Positions 38,451 through 44,400 of a stretch of 64,000 nucleotides of DNA are shown piece after piece (the first letter of the stretch is position 1; every line of letters begins with the position of its first letter). The stretch lies in assembly GCA_000507305.1 (NCBI GenBank), contig DF239028.1, positions 311,683-375,682 on the forward strand, in the 5' to 3' direction. Position numbers and translations under genes: made by a program. The notes beneath the pieces are model-generated. The model did not search any database. It had not been told where the DNA came from and worked only from the letters and a program-made list of their open reading frames with translations. Origin of the DNA: Breviolum minutum Mf 1.05b.01 (lineage: Eukaryota; Sar; Dinophyceae; Suessiales; Symbiodiniaceae).

Positions 38451-41400
38451 GTCATCAGTCATCAGTCATGAGTCATCAGTCTTCAAATTTCAATCTTCAA
38501 TATTCAATCTTCAATCATCAATCATCATCATTTTCTTCTTCTTCTTCATTGTCATCTTCATCTTCATCTTCATCATGGTCATCCTCGTCATCATCCACAT
38601 GTTCACCAATCGATTTTGGGGCCTCTTTAGTCAGCAGGTGATCTTTGTCCTGCTGGTCACAGCCATTGGAACATCCTTGTGGCAACGCTTTAATGACATC
38701 CTATCGTCGCCCAAGGGCCTCCTGTTTCTCGCCCAAGGAATACCCGGTAGGTCCGTTTTTGTTTGTTTGTTGCTGGAGAAATGGCGGGAAAAAGTGGGGT
38801 ATCTCCACATTTCAGGTGAACAGCTGGTTTACCTACAAGTATGGAGCCTTTGAAGGCTCTTAACTTATCATGGCTGCAAGTTCCATTCAGTAAACTCGGG
38901 GGTGTAAGTCACCCAAGTGATTGGTTGACTATTGACCACTGACCATTGATGAACTTCACACAGCATGAGACTGGAATATTGTTTTGTGCCGTATGGTTGT
39001 GAGGTTTGACTTAGCAGGGAATCTTCCCAACACGTCCACCTTCTACATGGACTATGCCGCTTGCGCAGTGAATGGGAGAGGGAAAGGGATTCACTTCTCC
39101 TGTTGCAGGAGCAACACTTCGAGGGTATCTAGGTGGTGGTTTCAACGACTTTTTTCTTTTCATCCCTTCTTAGGGTAATGATCCAATTTGACGATCACAT
39201 TGTTGAAATCACCACCTAGTTGCAATATGTTTGATACATGGATCAGCCAATGACTGGTTGGTGGTTAAGGTCGGCGGCTTTGAAGGATACACTCACCCTT
39301 AGCCACCAACCAAGCATGGACCCAATGTATGTATATGATAATATGCACAAATAGATAAACATATAAATATATATGTAATATGTATATTAATATATTTTCT
39401 ATTCATGAACATTTGCCAGGTTCTTGTATTGTGTTTCTAGTTTATAGTATTGTTTCACAATGTTTGTCACCCTGTATTGGAAACTTTCCAGGTTTACAAA
39501 CATACTTTTCAGAATTGGTAACTTCACAGTATTCTTTCAGAATATGTAATGTTTGCTGCCTGGATCGTATTTGTCTCATAGCCTTCAGTAGAAGCAAGGA
39601 CGCAAAGCATATGATAATAATCCTGGAAGATTGAAGCTATATAGATTGAAGATCATGAACCTAGTTGTTTTAAATATTGTTTTTGGTATCTTACTTTGGT
39701 GCCGATAGCCAAATGACAATTTTTGGTGACATGTTTTGCGCGTTGATATCAAAAACACTCCCTGAAACGAACAGTGTCCCCCAAAACAGGATATGTGTTC
39801 CGACCTTTGAACTCTTCATTATCAAGTGTTATTATCTTAGTTTCAGAGAGGGTGAAGTATTTGTTTAGATCTATTGTGGACATGGTTTTGAACATTAGCT
39901 TAGTTTCCAGTCTTGTTTGTATATGTTCCACTGTTTGGGGGGCCACCACTTGTGCAGCCGGTAGATTCATCCCCAGGCACGATTGATGATAACCCTGCAC
40001 AATCCAATCGATGTTTTGTTTGCCAAAGCAACAATTCGATAGGAACCCTTTTCATGTCACGTTTTTTCTTGTGAATTTGAGATGTCCAATATAACTACTT
40101 GTTGAACACCGGATCATTGCAGAACTTGGAATATTCAGTTATTTTCATCTAATTAGGGTTCTCCCATGAATTTGATGGTTTTTATATATATATATATATT
40201 GATATACATGCTGACAATGGATGATGCCAGATGTTCTTGGCCTTTTGTGTTGCATCCTCGTTACAACAAGGTCATCTTGCAATGGTCCGTATCTGTCTTG
40301 AGCCTGGGATCGATCGCCGCCATGATTGGGATGGTGTTGGGGCAACGAGGCGAATGAAGGTGATTGAATCCCATAAGACGTAAAACGGGATCATTCCTCA
40401 GTAGGAAAAGATGAAATCCTTGAAAATTGTGCAGGATGGTGCCTGACTGTCATGATGTATGGATTTGCCACTGACTTGAGTGATATCCTCATCTTGATAC
40501 GGAAACACCTTTTTGTGCTTTCCTCCCAGGCCTTTGAAAGCGGAAATTGATACCACTTACTGGATGTATGCAGTGAGGGTTTTGCCACCAAAGCAAGCTT
40601 TTATGCCAAGTTGGTGCAAATCATGTGTTGCAAAAATGAAGGGAGGCGAGATAGTGATATATCACAACAACAGAATTACAGTTAATCATAAGTGATGAAA
40701 TATATACAATGTGATTGTTTTTGAGATCTCGCCATGATTGTAGCATCTGAAAAGGAACTCTCCATGTTTGGGGATCAATTCGATGACCCTTTTTACTGTA
40801 GATGTTTTCCATGGAAAGATGGAAGGATGTTTAGACCCGTGACACGCCATGAATCTCACATGATTCGCTGGAAGATAATGGAAATCGTCCAAATCGTCAT
40901 GCTTAGCGTCATTCTAACCTGTTCCTAATTACTCACAATGAAGCTCTACAATTCCCTCATCAATCCCCTCCCCCACATGCTTCTGTCAACATGTACCCTT
41001 CAGCTGCCAGCTGTTTTTTCGTCGTTCAGGAACGTGTTGCGATATCAGAATTTGGTGAAGTTTCTGGCGTGGAACACCATTTGCAACTTGGAGAAGAACC
41101 AGAGCTTTTGGGACCCGGTAGTGATTGATAAAGAATGGCCACAAATTATGATACATGCCGGAAAACTAACATTTTGAACCCCAAAAATTGGAGGTGGATG
41201 GAAGATGATTTTCCTTTTCAATCGGGTGATTTTTAGGTTCCATGTTCATTTTCAGGGGTGTAGATGATGTGTTGTTTGATGTTTAGTTCTTTGCACGTGT
41301 TGGCACCGGTTGTCAGCTGCTTACACCAACCCAACCTGACACAGAGCACATAATGGTGTCATTGGCACACGTGTGCATGGCATGTTTTCGTGCTTTTTCC

Positions 41401-44400
41401 CTCAGGTGACGAAGATCGTGCCAAGCAAAAATCGGAACCTGAAGATCCGGATTATTACGGTGCCCTGATGCCGTGATATACGGAGAGAGCCTCAATAATG
41501 GAAAGTGGAAAAAAAAGCTACAGCATTTCTAGAAATCCTTTGTATAGTGAGACCAATCCCAATTCTATTTCACGAAAACTCCTAGATTTCTCCCTTTTTT
41601 TTGGAATGCCGACATGGACATAGCGGCATAGGAAATCATCATCCAAGTGTTCCACTGTTACATCTCTTTTATATTACTTTATCAACATACCTGGGCATGA
41701 TATGCTAGCTATATTTAATATATATACATATATACTGTACCTATATCTTCAGATGATTCACTTACTTCCTGTACGTTTTGTTCCTCCCTTTTTTTAACGG
41801 GATCATCTTCAAGTCACGGTTTTTCCTCCGGGTGGCCAGGTGTGGGATCACGAAGTGCACGCTTGAGTTTGGTACTTTCCATTGGATTGGTCTTCTGCCT
41901 CTTGTCTCCTCTCGTGTCTTGGCACCGTTGATGTATGAGGCTGTGAATCTAAAGGAGGTTCTTTTTTTCTCACATTGGGAGCCATAGGCAAGGACCTTCA
42001 GTGGCACGGTTATTTGGAGGTAGATTAAATTTGGTTTTTTTGTGCAAAGACCTCTTTCAAACCGGAACGAGTCATCTCAGATTAAAATTGTCCCTTGAAA
42101 TGGTATCACCACTGTATGTCGACCCCACACAATTTCCGTTTTGACTTCACAGTTTTTTTTAGTGCTGCTTCAGATGCTGTCACTCCCACCATGAAGTAAA
42201 CCGTAAGAATTGGTCGGGAGCCGCAAGTCCTGCAGCCACAATTTAGCCATGCAGGTCCTGTTCTTTGTCTTCATGTTCTTTCTCATCAACAAACTGGTCT
42301 TCAGTGTCTTGAACACGCGGGTTGGACTGCCGAACTTCGATATGATGATGGATCTATGTATTTCCTGGTAATGAATCTCCATCAATCCAGTTATGTGAAA
42401 GTACTGAAAGGTAAAAGGTCGTTAAAAAAACTAACATAAAACCAAAAAAAGAAAATCTATATCAAGAACATCTTCTTCTAGGGGTCCATAAACAGGTTAC
42501 AGGCTCTATGTTGCCGTTGTAAAAGAAGTCCTTGATACCGTGATGCACCGCCTGGCGACCTCAAATTGTGATAGATTGCAGGGGAAAATCTCACAAAATG
42601 TGCTCAAAATGGGCTCAGATTCGGTTTTGAACAAACCCTGGCTTTGTGTATTATGTGTGTGTTTCTGCTAGGCTTGAGACATACAGCCCAGCTAGCATCC
42701 CAACATTCCAAATTTAATTAATTTATGAAATATTTATGACCAAATTTTGTGAATATTTGCTCTTGGGTCCTGGATTTATGAAATATGTTTGAGGCATTTA
42801 TGTCTTTGTGGCAGGAAAAGCAGCATGAAACCTAGGAACATCTAAGGTTTTTGGCTCCCCCTCCCACACTTTCCATGAAATGTTCAAGGATTTTGTAGGA
42901 TTTCTAGGTGGTTTCCTTANNNNNNNNNNNNNNNNNNNNNNNNNNNNNNNNNNNNNNNNNNNNNNNNNNNNNNNNNNNNNNNNNNNNNNNNNNNNNNNNN
43001 NNNNNNNNNNNNNNNNNNNNNNNNNNNNNNNNNNNNNNNNNNNNNNNNNNNNNNNNNNNNNNNNNNNNNNNNNNNNNNNNNNNNNNNNNNNNNNNNNNNN
43101 NNNNNNNNNNNNNNNNNNNNNNNNNNNNNNNNNNNNNNNNNNNNNNNNNNNNNNNNNNNNNNNNNNNNNNNNNNNNNNNNNNNNNNNNNNNNNNNNNNNN
43201 NNNNNNNNNNNNNNNNNNNNNNNNNNNNNNNNNNNNNNNNNNNNNNNNNNNNNNNNNNNNNNNNNNNNNNNNNNNNNNNNNNNNNNNNNNNNNNNNNNNN
43301 NNNNNNNNNNNNNNNNNNNNNNNNNNNNNNNNNNNNNNNNNNNNNNNNNNNNNNNNNNNNNNNNNNNNNNNNNNNNNNNNNNNNNNNNNNNNNNNNNNNN
43401 NNNNNNNNNNNNNNNNNNNNNNNNNNNNNNNNNNNNNNNNNNNNNNNNNNNNNNNNNNNNNNNNNNNNNNNNNNNNNNNNNNNNNNNNNNNNNNNNNNNN
43501 NNNNNNNNNNNNNNNNNNNNNNNNNNNNNNNNNNNNNNNNNNNNNNNNNNNNNNNNNNNNNNNNNNNNNNNNNNNNNNNNNNNNNNNNNNNNNNNNNNNN
43601 NNNNNNTCTTAAATTTTAAAAATATGTCACAAAAACATCATAAATATTTCATATATTTTTCAATGGGACATATATTAACCATAAATTTTATCCATAAATA
43701 TTTCAAATATATTTCAAAAATTAATCAAATCAATGTTTTGCAGAACTTGGCTGGACACAAATGTCTCAATGCTAGGCCGCTTCAGGTATCACTTGGGCGA
43801 AAACATGGCCATTTAGCCTAGTGCCACCAGAGGCGAATCTCAGCCTTCCCCCACAAAAAAACACAAACTGAGCATCTGAAAGATTAAGATTGGTGTTGTA
43901 AGACAACGTTCTTCCTTTTTTGTGTGGCATCCTAGAAGCTATGATGATAGCTTCAACAAGAGTAATTGTGGTTGGTAACTTGAAACATGTCTTCTCTTTA
44001 GCTCTATGTGCAGAAGATCACCTATTTCAATACACACACACATAATATATATATATATACGTGTTATTTATATATGTGTGCATCATATATTTAACCTATT
44101 TCCGATGTTTATGGTGACCGTTTTTCAGAAAGGTTTGAAGCGAACACATTTCTTCCACGTTGAGCACCTACATCAAGTTCTCATAAATCGACTGGTTTCC
44201 TTTGGGGGATCTTCAGGTTAGGCCAAAGGGGCGACAACATGTGTTCTTTGCTCAATTGATCAGTATCTAAAACCATCCTGATGTGGCTTGTTTGAAAGAA
44301 TATGGTATATCAGTACATTGATTCATTAAGATCTATTATACACACTGGATGTCATATTTATATATGTCAATATTTGTATATGAAAGATGAATAAACACAA

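Noticed and set aside
38320..38853. 177-codon ORF with poly-His and poly-Ile
   Set aside because: The first two-thirds is an (ATC)n microsatellite. Only the last ~110 bases (38635-38746) are a supported exon.
40200..40357. Hydrophobic frame VILQWSVSVLSLGSIAAM as a TM7 exon
   Set aside because: It does not keep phase with its neighbours, and a better TM7 (GLVFCLLSPL) lies at 41856. Another frame of the same region was used for a short TM6 exon.
41406..41476. C-terminal exon ending ...YYGALMP-stop
   Set aside because: It looked like the end of the channel gene. A GTGATA donor just before the stop joins it in phase to TM7, so the stop is probably intronic.
42880..43821. Long open frame across the gap
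   Set aside because: It is open only because N codons are read as X.
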